Below are positions 1 through 10,268 of a stretch of DNA of 64,000 bases, one piece after another. A model generated the notes under the pieces. That model was not told the DNA's origin, ran no database searches, and saw only the letters and a program-made list of their open reading frames with translations. The stretch comes from Humulus lupulus. Lineage: Eukaryota; Streptophyta; Magnoliopsida; Rosales; Cannabaceae. The stretch covers positions 225,788,360 to 225,852,359 of the forward strand of contig NC_084793.1 in NCBI RefSeq assembly GCF_963169125.1, given 5' to 3'. The translations under genes were made by a program, and so were the position numbers. Position 1 is the stretch's first letter. Every line of letters starts with the position of its first letter.

Positions 1-162
1 TTGCATGTATTGACTTGAGAATATTTTATTTATAATTTAATTATTCTTAATTTTTCTCTACACATGCAAATGAATATTCGAACTTTAACACTTTCATTTA
101 ATGAATGAACACTAAATGACTCGAAATTATTTAAAGCAACAAAACTGCAAGGAAACAAAAGA

Positions 163-1312
163 CAAAAATTTCAAATGAGGATGACACATATCTTTGGCAT
201 CTTAGACTTGGTCATATAGGACTAGAAAGGATAAACAGGTTAACAAAAGATGAACCTTTGAGAGAACTAAGAGTTGGAACTCTTTCGATTTGTGAATCCT
301 GTCTAGAAGGCAAAATGACCAAATGTCATTTCTCAGCGAAAGACAATAGAGCTAAAGAACCTTTGGAGCTTTTACATAGCGATGTCTGCAGTCCAATCAA
401 TGTATAAGCAAGGGGTGGGTATGAATACTTTGTCACTTTCATTGACGATTACTCAAGATATGGTCATACTTATCTAATGCTTAGGAAATCTGAAATTTTG
501 GTAAGTTTCAAGAATTCAAAGCTGAGGCTAAGAAGCAATTAGGTAAGACTCTTAAAACACTTATATCAAATCAAGGTGGTGAATATTTGGATTTAGAATT
601 CAAAGATTTCATGTTGGATCATGGTATTCTATCCAAACTCACAACACTTGGAACGCCACAACAAAATGGTGTTTCAGAAAGAAGAAACAAGACCTTGTTG
701 GACATGGTCAGGTCTATGTTAAGCTACTCTTCACTTGATTTCTCATTCTGGGGGTATGCAATTCAAACAACTTACATTTTGAATGTGGTCCCATCTAAGA
801 CCAAAAGTAAAATGCCACTGGAACTGTGGAATGGAAACAAACCTCATTTGCACCATTTCTGCATTTGGGGCCGTCCTGCTCATGTTCTTAGACCTAAATC
901 AGGGAAACTTGATTTGAGGTCTGAAGTATACATTTTTCTGGGCTACGCTCTGGAAACAAGAGGCGGTTAATTCTATAGTCACAAGGACCAAAATGATTTT
1001 GTTTCAACAAATACGACCTTCCTTGAACATGACTATATGAATAACTATAAACCTCGGAGCAAAGTAGTTTTGGAGGAACTCACAGCTGATAAGATTCCAT
1101 CTCCTTCATCATCATCATTAAATGATAAACGAAAAAACGAGAAAAACATTATTCCTGAAAAGGAAACCCTAGTGCAACGTCATAGTGGGATGATTGTGAG
1201 ACAACCTGCTCACTACGAACATGAGGCACATGTCCTTGTTTCTGATACAGACAAGGATGATCCATTAACCTTCAAAGAGGCTATGGATGATCCTAAAAAG
1301 AAGAAATGGCAA
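163..1312 (+). pseudogene. copia-1 integrase region (broken)
   Basis: Homologous to the GAG-pre-integrase and integrase parts of copia Pol, which insert the cDNA into the genome. The zinc-binding start reads LWHLRLGHIG with CESCLEGK downstream. Catalytic-core landmarks follow: HSDVC near 375, FIDDYSRY near 440, TPQQNG near 655 and SERRNKTLLDM near 676. An in-frame TAA at 405-407, a frameshift near 500 and another TAA at 968-970 break the frame. The variable linker after the core runs to about 1312. There about 100 bp that normally encode the start of RT appear deleted, judging from the intact order in copia-3. It cannot make a functional enzyme. Confidence 0.88.
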
Positions 1313-2080
1313 GAATCCAAGAGGTGTAGATGGGAAAGTGGAGATTTTCAAAGCAAGGCTAGTAGCCAAAAGTTACACTCAAAGAGAATATGTTGATTAT
1401 GAAGAAACATTTTCTCTCGTGGCCATGTTGAAATCCATTTGAATCCTCTTATTCATAGCTTGCCACGTATGATTATGAGATATGGTAGATGGACGTCAAG
1501 ACAACCTTCCTTAATGGATGTCTTGATGAAAGTATCTATTTGGTACAACCAGAAGGGTTCATCAAGAATGGGGAAGATCAAAAGGTGTGTAAGTTGCTAA
1601 AATCCATTTATGGATTAAAGCAAGCATCTAGATCTTGGAATATCACCTTTGATGAAACAATTAAAACATATGGTTTCAAATAGAATGTTGACGAAGCATG
1701 TGTATATATATATATATCAAAGGAAAAGTGGTGGTTTTTCTAGTTCTTTACGTGGATGACATTCTCTTTATTGGCAACGATGTAGAAACACTATCAAACA
1801 TAAAGAAGTGGTTAGCCGAAAAGTTCCAAATGAATGATTTGGGTGAGACGAGCAATGTTCTGGGAATCCAAATCCTAAGGGATAGGAAGAACAAGATCTT
1901 GGCACTTTTTCAAGCTAATTATATAGAGAAGGTGCTTGAAAGGTTCTCTATGGAGAATTCTAAGAAAGGTCAGTTACCCAGACATGGAATTACTCTTTCC
2001 AAAGAGCAATGTCCAAAGAAACCTTAGGAGGAAGAGGAAATGAGAAAGTATCCCTATGCTTCAGTAGTTGGGAGTCTTAT
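1313..2080 (+). pseudogene. copia-1 reverse transcriptase (broken, interrupted)
   Basis: Copia reverse transcriptase copies element RNA into DNA. Visible motifs are LVAK and YEET near 1370-1410, MDVKTTFLNG near 1490, YGLKQASRSW near 1610 and the catalytic YVDD box at 1749-1760, followed by the KKWLAEKFQMNDLGE region. Stops near 1440, 1470 and 1681 and frame changes divide it. The reading breaks off at 2080 in the conserved GSL(M)YA block where the gypsy LTR was inserted, and the same block resumes at 13452. Confidence 0.9.
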
Positions 2081-2276
2081 TGTAACGACCCAAAAATGCT
2101 AATAGGGTTTAGTGCCTTGATTAATGTGCCGGGAGGGCATAATTGAATATGTGTGTGATTAATTGATTAAATGTGTGACTACGTGGCATGCATAATTTAT
2201 ATGATAATTAGAATATATTTATATGCATGTGTTTGAGTATTAAATATACATGTGGGCTCGTTCTTGGTTTTAAGGG
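2081..2276 (+). repeat. Solo LTR A of a chromovirus-like gypsy family, left piece
   Basis: Begins TGTAACGACCC, like the solo LTR at 55648 and close to the gypsy LTR starting (minus strand) at 44488. It is interrupted after 196 bp by Tat-A and continues at 11402. With Tat-A removed, the two pieces align end to end with the 2.36-kb solo LTR at 55648-58007, so this is one LTR and not an element with an internal region. The flanking duplication is CTTAT. Confidence 0.9.
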
Positions 2277-2387
2277 TGTTATCCCCAAAATTTGAAAACG
2301 ATGACATGGCAATAGAAGTGACAAATGGCAAGGAATGGCTCGGTGATCCGGCTTAGGAGTGATCCGGTAGACCGGTGAAGATTTTTG

Positions 2388-2577
2388 ACTGACCAGTCAA
2401 TTGCTTGACCGACCAATCAAGTGTCATGACCGACTAGTCATGTGCTTGTCCGACCGACTGGTTAGGTGCTTATCCGACCAGTCAAGTGTTTGGTCGACCG
2501 GACATGTGTTTGGCCGACTAGTCACTTGTCTTGGCCGACCAGTGAGAATGTGGCCGACCAGTGAAGTGTTTTGGCCC
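2388..2577 (+). repeat. Tandem repeat in U3 of the Tat-A 5' LTR
   Basis: About nine imperfect units of roughly 20 bp built on CGACCAGTCAAGTGCTTG. They lie about 240 bp upstream of the LTR TATA box, where enhancer-like repeats often sit. The 3' LTR carries about 13 units. Confidence 0.9.
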
Positions 2578-2814
2578 TTCAGTTTTCCTTCTGGGTGTGA
2601 TGTGGACTGATTAAACAGAGCAGTGCTACGCAAAAGATCCCAGTAACGGCTTCAACAAGAATCAGTCATACCTGCGCGGGAATCTCTCATTTTATCCCAA
2701 AGAATCGCATATTTTTGTATTTTAGATACTATTATTAATTAAATATTGAAAGAATAACAGAAAGATCCTGATTACGAGGGACTGCATTTGTACGATCCTG
2801 GGCTTATAAATACA

Positions 2815-2822
2815 AGGCTCAT
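2815..2822 (+). promoter_or_regulatory. TATA box of the Tat-A LTR promoter
   Basis: TATAAATA in a short GC-richer context, repeated at the equivalent place in the 3' LTR (11095). Transcription would start about 30 bp downstream, which would define the R region. Confidence 0.65.
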
Positions 2823-3103
2823 GGCATCATAGAGAGGATTCCGATTCTAATTTTCCAGAGAGAGAATATTTGTATCTTGAGAGAAATATTGTATTCTTTT
2901 AATCGACACTGAAGAAACTTAGTTGACTCAGGTTCATCTGATCTTGAGTGTAGATTCATAATCATAACTCTAAGTGGACTAGGCTATTACCAACGCATTG
3001 GGGCTGAACCACTATAAAAATTGTCTGTGTCGTATTTTTCTCTTGAAGGTTTTTATTCGTTTTGACGTCTACACGTCGTTGGCCAAAAACGCGGTCAACA
3101 TTT

Positions 3104-3121
3104 TGGTGCTTTCATTGAGAG
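3104..3121 (+). other. Tat-A primer binding site
   Basis: TGGTGCTTTCATTGAGAG lies three bases (TTT) after the 5' LTR and begins with the TGG expected to pair with a tRNA 3' CCA. Tat-B has the identical 18-mer at the same spacing (27489-27506, minus). I cannot name the tRNA; it is not the usual initiator-Met site. Confidence 0.75.
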
Positions 3122-3155
3122 CCTGAAGAGAAAGACAGCCAATCACTGTAGCATC

Positions 3156-5147
3156 ATGGCGCCTAAGAACACCAATGCAGCCTCCAAGAAGCCAGGTTCC
3201 TCTAGAGAGCCTGCTAGATCAGAAGGTCCTGGTCCTCAAGACCATGAGACTGAGCCTAGAGTCCTGCTCGAGGACGTGACTCCAAAGATTGAACAACTCC
3301 AGGAAGCCATGGGGGCTTTCTTGGAGGAAATGGCACAATTCAACGCCCGATAGGAGTCGTTCACTAAAGAAATGGCTAGACAGAAGGCTACATTTGAGCA
3401 GCAAAGACGGGAGATGGACGCTAGGAGCGAAGAGATCAGGTGACGGTAGGAGGAGGCCGATAGGCGACATCGCGAGGCTGCACTCGCTCTGGAGGCAGCT
3501 ACGCAGCTGGCCCAGGCCAATGCCCAAGCTACAGCATGAGGAGCAGCCACCCAAGGAGCAAGGGCCACAGAAACTGGTCGAAAAAACACTGACAGACCCA
3601 ATTCCCGAGGACCAAATAGAAGCGGTAGTAACTCGCCTGGTCGGGAAGAAGATGGGGTCCGATCGGGCACTGCCTCAACCCAAAGGGGGAACTCCAAAAC
3701 CCCTTCGAGGAGCCATCGATCAGAGACTTCCAGATCCGGAAGTCACAAGTCAGGCAGTAAGAAGACTCCACTTGAGCAGGAGCAAAATAGAGCTCCTCAA
3801 GGTAAAGAAACTTCGCACTTCAAAGACGGGCATGGTTGTGATGAAGCTGATAGTCATCACACTGACCAGTCGAAGGAAAAGAATGACAACAACTAGCAAG
3901 GAGGAAAAGACCACCCATCACAGACAAGAAGGCCACCACTGCATCCCAACCAGCAGCGCAGTGGCAAGGAGCATGTCCCGCACGACAGGCCTTCCGAAAA
4001 AACTCAGAGTATGGTGTTCGATCGGTTAGGGAGGCATACCTCTCAGAAGGATCTAAGAGATGTCATTGGTGATAGGAGAAGGACCATCCCGGTCGAAGGG
4101 CGAGACCCGAACCGACCTACCAGTCAAGTAGAAATACTTGATGATGGTGCGCCGGATAGGAGCGCCTGACTAGGCGGTCCCGAGAATGAGTCCCAAGCAG
4201 TGGCCCTAGGCATCCAAGCCCAGCTTGATGCTCTGACAACAGTAGTTCAAGGTTTGTCGAAATGACCTTCTGTAATCGATCCAGTAGACCACAGGAGTGG
4301 CAGCCCGTTCTGTGCTTGAATTAGAGCAGCCCAGCCACCAGCGAAGTACAAAGTACCAGTACTGCCAGTTTATACAGAAAAGGCAGATCTGATAAGGCAT
4401 GTGGGGAAATTCGAAGACAAAATGGAGCTGCTCAGAGTGAGTGATGACTATCGGTGTAGAGTTTTCCCCACTACATTATCCGACACTTCCCAATAGTGGT
4501 ATTGGAAATTTAAGCCAAACTCCATCACTTCTTGGGAAAGTTTCAGGAAAGAATTTTGCAGGCAGTTCAGTGCTGCTCGAACCCCTCCGGTTTACGCCAA
4601 TCACTTGGCGGATATTAAACAAGGGAAAGATGAATCTCTCAAGAACTACATACAAAGGTTCATGAGAGAAGCCAACCGAGCAACTGCAGTTGGAGATGAG
4701 GGGAAGATGGTGGCCATTTCTTCTGGCATAATCTATCGAAGTCCTTTATGGGACAGTATTCATCACAACCCAATTTCAACGTTACAACAATTTCTTGACC
4801 GGGCGGATAAATATATGAAATTGGATGACGCAATTGAGAAGGGAGAGAAAGGCCTGAACAATCCAAGCGGATCAACTGATCCTCCCAAGAATGGTGGAAA
4901 TGATCAACGTGGTTGTAAGAAACGTGGAAATAATGGGTCTGACCGCCACAATGAAAAGAAGGCTAAGTCGGGACCAAACGACAAGCCAACTAAGTATGAA
5001 CCTCGGCTCACCAATTACACCACTCTTTCGGCCAGCCGAGCGGAGATATATCTCGCAAGTCATCAGGAGATCCCCTACCGGAAACCCCCACCCATCAAGA
5101 AGGAGATGAGTAAGAGAGATTTAAATAAGTTTTGTCGTTTCCATGGC
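3156..5147 (+). pseudogene. Tat-A gag (broken)
   Basis: Gag forms the virus-like particle and binds element RNA. The first ATG after the primer site (3156) opens with MAPKN and a basic, proline-rich start, stopping at 3351. Further downstream, 4400-4850 looks like the Retrotrans_gag domain (ITSWESFRKEFCRQF, then the ADIKQGKDESLKNYIQRF region). A basic tail and the first half of a zinc-finger-like motif (KFCRFHG, near 5130) follow. Several frame changes and stops (for example near 3430, 3540, 4160 and 4490) break it. The zinc-finger motif is cut by the deletion that removed pol. Tat-B gag starts the same way (MAPRHG). Confidence 0.8.
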
Positions 5148-5544
5148 ATATGGGTATGAGGCCATGTTGCCTGTCGAAGTAGACCCCCCATCTCATCGGA
5201 GAACCATGTATGACCAGGAGGAGAATCACCAGTTGCTAGCTGAATCTTTAGATTTTCTCGAGGAGAAATGAGAAAAACCAAACTTGAGAGTTGCTGCCCA
5301 TCAGCAAAAGGTGGCTCGCTATTTTAATTCCAAAGTCAGAGATCGAAAGTTCCAGGTCAGAGATTTGGTCCTCAGAAAGGTGTTCATCAGAGACCCGGCG
5401 ACTGGAGTGCTAGGACCAAACTGGGAAGGATCGTATCAAATTGAGCAAGTCTTACCACCCGGCACTTACAAACTGGCTCGATTAAATGGAGAGCTGATCA
5501 GGAACTATTGGAATGGCGAGCACTTGAAGAAATATTATCAATAA
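5148..5544 (+). pseudogene. Tat-A integrase C-terminal remnant
   Basis: Directly after the truncated gag comes the tail of a Tat-type integrase: YGYEAMLPVEVDPPSHRR, then a helical stretch. After a TGA near 5269 comes the conserved C-terminal block VRDLVLRKVF ... GPNWEGSYQIEQVLPPGTYKL ... NYWNGEHLKKYYQ, ending at a natural stop (TAA, 5542-5544). The catalytic core (DDE), the zinc-binding head and all of PR, RT and RNase H are missing, so a deletion removed the middle of pol. The preserved tail dates the gene as once complete. Confidence 0.85.
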
Positions 5545-6364
5545 ATACTGCTTACAGAGTAGTAGCTTTGTCTCAAGTCTTTAACTTGTTATTTAAGTTT
5601 GTTTGTGAACTAGCTATTTGCTAACCAGTCATGTTATTTTGAACAATTTTATTTTGTTTGAGACTCGTAATTAGACACGCTTTGTCCTTTTTTTTACGAG
5701 TAATAAAAGAGATCACGCGCAGCTCGGTCGAATCTTGCTAGAAATTTTGCATATGTGTTGATTATTCTTACTTTGGCAGTGTTCAACTATCATTTCATCT
5801 TAAAACAAAAAAGGTTTTCTGGAGGAAAGACCGGGCAGTGTTCAACTGGTCGGTATCCATCCGATGAATGACCAACGTTTACATAGCTGCATGTTTTTGC
5901 ATTGTTTAACTGCTGAAATATCCTCTTTATATTCAATGTGTTTCACGAGCAATAACTGCTAGGAAAAATTCGATCAAGTAGCAAGTGATCAAGGATTTTT
6001 CAACCCTCAATCACTTGGGGGGCACATAGGGTATACTGGTATACAATTCAACACAAGCAATAAGAACACGAGCAAAGATATTTGTTTTCAGGCTGACTTG
6101 TAAATCTTTGAAGTCAAAAGGGTTGTTAAGCTAACTTGTTTTACAAAGCTTACTTAACTTGGATTTTTTTCAAAATTTTAAGTTAAGAACAACTATTTGT
6201 GTGTAAATAAAACGCTATGCTCATAAAATGTTAGAGCAATAAGAATGTGAGAAAGCATGCTTAGTAGTAACTTATGAAATGTTTAGAATTTCTAAGTTAG
6301 AAAACTAAGTACTCATATGAAAATATAAGGAATTTATGTAATAAAACTTTTAAAAGACTCAAGT
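5545..6364 (+). other. Noncoding region after pol, with a second polypurine-like tract
   Basis: No gene seen. AT-rich sequence with GACCGG/GGTCGG motifs like those in the LTR repeats. At 6013-6024 it contains ACTTGGGGGGCA, identical over 12 bases to the polypurine tract before the 3' LTR (10477-10488). It may be an old or internal plus-strand priming site. Confidence 0.5.
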
Positions 6365-6737
6365 CTAAAAAAGTGAAGTGTTCATGCCAATAGCTCGGCC
6401 ATACGAGCAAAAATACAATAGCAAAATAGAAAATAAATGTCTACTAGTATGGTAAGGGATCATCTGGTCGGCTATGAGGCTCCCTGGTCGGTTGTCACTC
6501 AGGTTGATCAACACCTTCCTCAGCATCAGTGGCTTCTTCCGGTCGGAATGATAGCATGGGAGAAAAAGGTGTGGTACCAACAGGATTAGCTGCCTCCTCA
6601 GCAGCCTTTGCCTCGCATTTGGCAAGCTATTCTGTTTTGGCCTCCTCTGTGAGAAAGTCGAGGTTGAGGGGTTTGTTCAACTTCCACACCTGGTAGAAGC
6701 AATTGAAACAAATCTCCTCATAGCGAGCGAGATCGGC

Positions 6738-8687
6738 TTACTTCTCTCGCTTTAGCTCCTCGTTCTCACGAGTCAGTTTCTCTAGCTGATCAGTCAATGT
6801 CTTGTTGATTTGAGTTTGTTTTTGGTTTTCGTCAGCCAGCTCCCTAAGAGACCCATCCCGCTCAGTAACGGTCTTCTCTGCCTGCTCCACCTTGGATTTG
6901 AGATCTTTTTTCGAGGAAGTTAAAGTCTCCACTTTAGTTTGGGCGTCCACCAGCTGATCATTCAAGACCTTGATTAATTCCTTGTAGTCCACTGCTCGAT
7001 GCTGAGCATGGCTGATAGTGATAAGCGACTGCATGGAAAACAGGAAGTTACTACCAGTAAAAACGATTAATAACAAACTGTCTTGTGATAAAATACTTAC
7101 ATTCATCAATTGAGCGAGCCCTCTTTGCAAGACGACTTCAACACTAAGCCGAGGCAAGGATTCAAAGCTCTGAATTGTTGAAGCATCATGAAGGCTTTGG
7201 TCAAGCAGTTCCTTCCCAAGGTTACCAGAAAGGCAAAGGGGCTCACTTAAGCCAGTGAGGCGAGTGGGGGTTAGGCTCGCAGAGGGAGAAATCGATGAGG
7301 GGGTCAGCTGTGAGATTGTAATTGGCTGCTCGGATTGTCTTCCCTGGCTGGTCGGGGCTGTCTTGGACTTTGTTTGGAGAATTTGAGCCACTTCCCTCCC
7401 AAGATTTCCTCTTTTGAGAAAGGGTGGTGTTGGATTGCTTGAACATCTCTGAATCTGCAAAAGAGTAAACACAAGATTTGTTAGTAAAAATTAGAGCAAT
7501 ATGTAGATAAATACTTTACTACTACCAGACAACTCTATAAATCCCGTATAACCAAGTTATTTAAAAACCAAACATCACACTATGACTACTAGACCTGAGT
7601 TTAGGATTTGATCAAGGAAGTCATCCTCTTCATCGGATGATGAGCTGAAGTCTTTATGAAGCTGAATGGTCTTTCCTTTCCCAGGCTGTGTGGAATGACA
7701 CGTCTACGTTGGTCCTCTGGCAGGGGTTCCCTAATGGTAAGGTCACCTGGTCTACGAGAGTAGGGAGATGGTCCGAGAGAGAACTGATCGGTCACTACCT
7801 CAGTGTCAGCGTTGGACTGGTCAGTTGCATTCACTTCCTCAGTAGTACTTTCTACTAGGATGTTCTGGTTACTTGGTAACAGCCCCACCATCTAAAGATT
7901 ATCCACGGTAACCAACTCTTTTACATTCTTTTCCTTGGTGCACATATTAGCCAATTCTTCTGCTCGGGAACACATTTCCTTGGTAGGCAAGGGCTGGTGA
8001 AATGGACCCGCATGTGTAAAGGCTAAGTTGTTGGCTTTGATATCTGAAGTAAGAAAATACTCTGTATAGTATTTTCCGGGATTTGACTTATGAGCGATAC
8101 CATGGAGGTATTTGATCCCTTTATGCCTGTGGAAGAGGTGGAAAAAACCTGTGTTCTTGTGGCTTGGGTTAGTCCTGAAGTCGAAGAGATAGTGCACTTC
8201 ATGAGGAGTGGGTGGATCCCAACCTTGCAGGAAGTAAAGGATGTATAGAGTGGACAATGCCTGAATCCCATTGGGAGCAATCTGAAAGGGAGAGACGTTG
8301 AAGTAGTCCACTACTGATCGAAAGAAAGGTTGCAGTGGAATGGTTACGTGATACCTAGACCAGGCACAGTATGGTCCGCCAGGCTTGTTGGCTCTATGAT
8401 GAGGGCGTAGACATATCACGTTAACCCCTTTCAGGCCCGAGGCTTGAATGTGTTTGTTGAACATGCAGGGGTTGAGTTTGGAGGGTTTGGCTGTAAACCA
8501 AGAGGGTGTTTCTTCTCCTTCTTTTCTTGGTTTTTGAACGGCTAATCGTCGGATCTCGGTGGTAAATTTTGGAAAGATTTTTCTCCGAGGCTTGCTGGGT
8601 TTTTGTGTTTGGCGGGGGCGGCCTTGAAGAAGCCGCAGTTCGGACTTCACTACGTTCCACTACCTTCTGTGTGGCCCTGCGAGCCAC
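6738..8687 (-). pseudogene. Tat-A antisense gene (aORF), Transposase_28/gypsy-type family
   Basis: A spliced gene antisense to gag-pol. From the start, a basic serine/proline-rich leader (8687-8560) precedes a conserved domain (about 8540-8000) with VVDYFNVSPFQIAPNG and YLFDFRTNPSHKNTGFF; by eye this is the PF04195 'putative gypsy type transposon' family. An acidic linker follows (7891-7595), then the spliced exon 7454-7101 and a last exon (7028-6738) that is a heptad-rich coiled coil ending in NEELKREK. Likely introns are 7594-7455 and 7100-7029; the second has good GTAAGT and TGCAG sites and is 72 bp. A frameshift near 8600 and a stop near 7892 suggest a pseudogene. Function is unknown; nuclear or RNA binding would be guesswork. 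Confidence 0.72.
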
Positions 8688-9112
8688 CTGAGGGTCTTGG
8701 TCCTGAGGAAGTCTGTTAGATTTCTTTACCCTAATTTCTGAATGTTCAGCCTACTGATTGACAAACTGTTCTTCGTGGAAGAAATATAAGGCTGATCAGG
8801 GGAGGATCTTTTTAAGACGACGAAGGCGATCTTCGGGGGTGCGACTACTAGGAGATTTCGATGAAGAGTCGCTGCTTTGAGGAGTATCGCTTGATTACGG
8901 AATGGAAGTGTCAGAATTTGTATGGTTGTCACCTCCCCTATAGTCGAAGCGATTCATCTACAAAAAATAAAAATGGGGAGGTGAGTAACCATACAAGTAT
9001 AAATCAATCAGTTCAACAGGAAAATATTTATTTTTCTACTCAGAAAATATTTATCTAAGTAGTAAAAATATAGCGTGCATGAGGAAAAAAGAAACTTTGA
9101 TGTCTAAAATGC
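8688..9112 (-). other. Upstream part of the antisense gene, unclear exons
   Basis: Minus-strand sequence just upstream of the recognisable antisense coding region. It has serine-rich short frames (near 8932-8726) but no confident exon. It probably contains 5' exon or intron sequence of the aORF; I cannot fix the splice sites. Confidence 0.35.
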
Positions 9113-9660
9113 TTGGGGACACTTATGTGTCCGAGCAGTGCGCATGACCGATCGGGTGGTGTGCGGTGCCCGAGCGGCTGGGCGTGTCATCCGATCGGCT
9201 TTGCACAATTTGGGCAATTGTATGCGTGCGTTCGAGTAGTGGTGCACTTGAGGTATTGCTGGCTAGCGTCTGAGGAGCTGGACCCCTTTGTCCGAGCGGT
9301 TGGTGGAGCGTCCGAGGGGCTCCACTTTGGTTCTGAGGAGCGCAGCAGGTGTGCATATGCGAGTGGCTGGGCAGGCATGTGCCGTGCTGACCGATCGGGT
9401 GTGGCATGTACCCTAGGGGGTGTCCGATTGGGTGCATCTCATCTGGCTGGCGTGTGCGCATTCGAGGAGTGGCAGGTGTGCGTGTACCTAGGGAGCTTCC
9501 CAGGCGCGGTGTCTGCGAAGAGCTGCGTGTGTCCGATCATTGGGTGATACCGAAGGAGCACCAAAGTACCGAGGGGCATTAAGGCACCCGAGGGGCCTTT
9601 TGTCTGAGCAGCCGTAGGCATTTCCTAGGGGCTAAGTTCGGTCCGAGGAGAGCTAGGTGG
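9113..9660. repeat. GC-rich degenerate repeat inside Tat-A
   Basis: A GC-rich block in AT-rich surroundings, made of recurring CCGAGCGG, CCGATCGG and CCGAGGGG motifs spaced about 20-40 bp. Frames through it on both strands are compositional and look non-coding. It sits between the antisense gene and its presumed promoter. Confidence 0.6.
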
Positions 9661-10257
9661 TACTCGATCAGGTATGGGTGCATTCCCTAATAGACTATTT
9701 TCGAGAAGAGCACAAACACTTTTCCTCATCCAAACTACACTACAACAAGATCAAAATGGGAGATTTGAAAGGTTTCAAAAAATTATAGGGATCCTATCTA
9801 TCATCAAATACCCAAGGACCTAAATATGCAATTTGGGATAGAAAATTAATTTTTCTTCAAATTTTCAAGAAATTGAAGACAAAATTGATCTACCCATAGC
9901 CTATATAACATCAAAACAGCCACAATACACATTATATACCAAAGATTCATGCACAAGTTCAAGGGAGAATTTCTTATGGGGGTTTCGGCCTACACATTTT
10001 TTCTTAAGCTTTGAAAAAGAAAACACATAAGTGGAGATGAAGAAGAAGGACTTACCCAAATATATCTTGAAGAGGTTTTGATTTCTTGAAGAACCCTTGG
10101 ATTTGCTTGAAGAAATTGGAGCTTTTTCTTGAAATCCTTGAAGCTTTTTGCCAAAAGGAGAGCTTTTAGGGTACACGACCAAGGGAAAAAAAAGATGAGG
10201 GAGATGGGGAACTTTTTGGTCTTCTTTTTGCTTATGAGATTATGAGCACTTATGGGT
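9661..10257 (-). other. Presumed 5' leader of the antisense gene
   Basis: AT-rich, with a purine/pyrimidine-biased stretch (9700-10200). A 93-codon minus-strand frame at 10182-9901 is rich in Lys/Ser and resembles no family I know. It lies between the antisense TATA-like box and the aORF, so transcribed leader is the simplest reading. Confidence 0.35.
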
Positions 10258-10268
10258 CTATTTAAAGG
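10258..10268 (-). promoter_or_regulatory. Candidate TATA box of the Tat-A antisense gene
   Basis: Minus-strand CTTTAAATAGA about 220 bp inside the 3' LTR, pointing toward the antisense gene. Tat-C has TATATATAAT 270 bp inside its 3' LTR in the same relative orientation. Confidence 0.45.

Larger units (their letters stand above)
1..2080 (+). mobile_element. Ty1/copia element copia-1, left part (pol fragment)
   Basis: A degraded Ty1/copia element enters from the left edge of the window and reads GAG-pre-integrase, integrase, then reverse transcriptase on the plus strand. It stops at 2080, where a gypsy solo LTR begins, and resumes at 13447 with the rest of RT and RNase H. The five bases CTTAT flank the insertion on both sides (2076-2080 and 13447-13451). 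It is the same family as copia-3: the two share pol sequence and the AT-rich stretch upstream of the GAG-pre-integrase region. No LTR of this copy is visible. Confidence 0.9.
2277..3100 (+). repeat. Tat-A 5' LTR
   Basis: 824 bp, starting TGTTATCCCC and ending GGTCAACA, nearly identical to 10491-11396 apart from a different number of tandem repeats in U3. It contains a TATA box at 2815 and an AT-rich U3. Confidence 0.93.

Noticed and set aside
3289..4029. A 246-codon plus-strand frame in the Tat-A gag zone.
   Set aside because: It overlaps the true gag start in another frame, lacks gag motifs and is probably a chance frame in basic, GC-rich sequence, although parts may be frameshifted gag.
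9113..9547. A 144-codon plus-strand frame and overlapping minus-strand frames in the GC-rich block of Tat-A.
   Set aside because: Both strands are open because the block is GC-rich and repetitive; composition is Cys/Gly/Val-heavy and matches no family.
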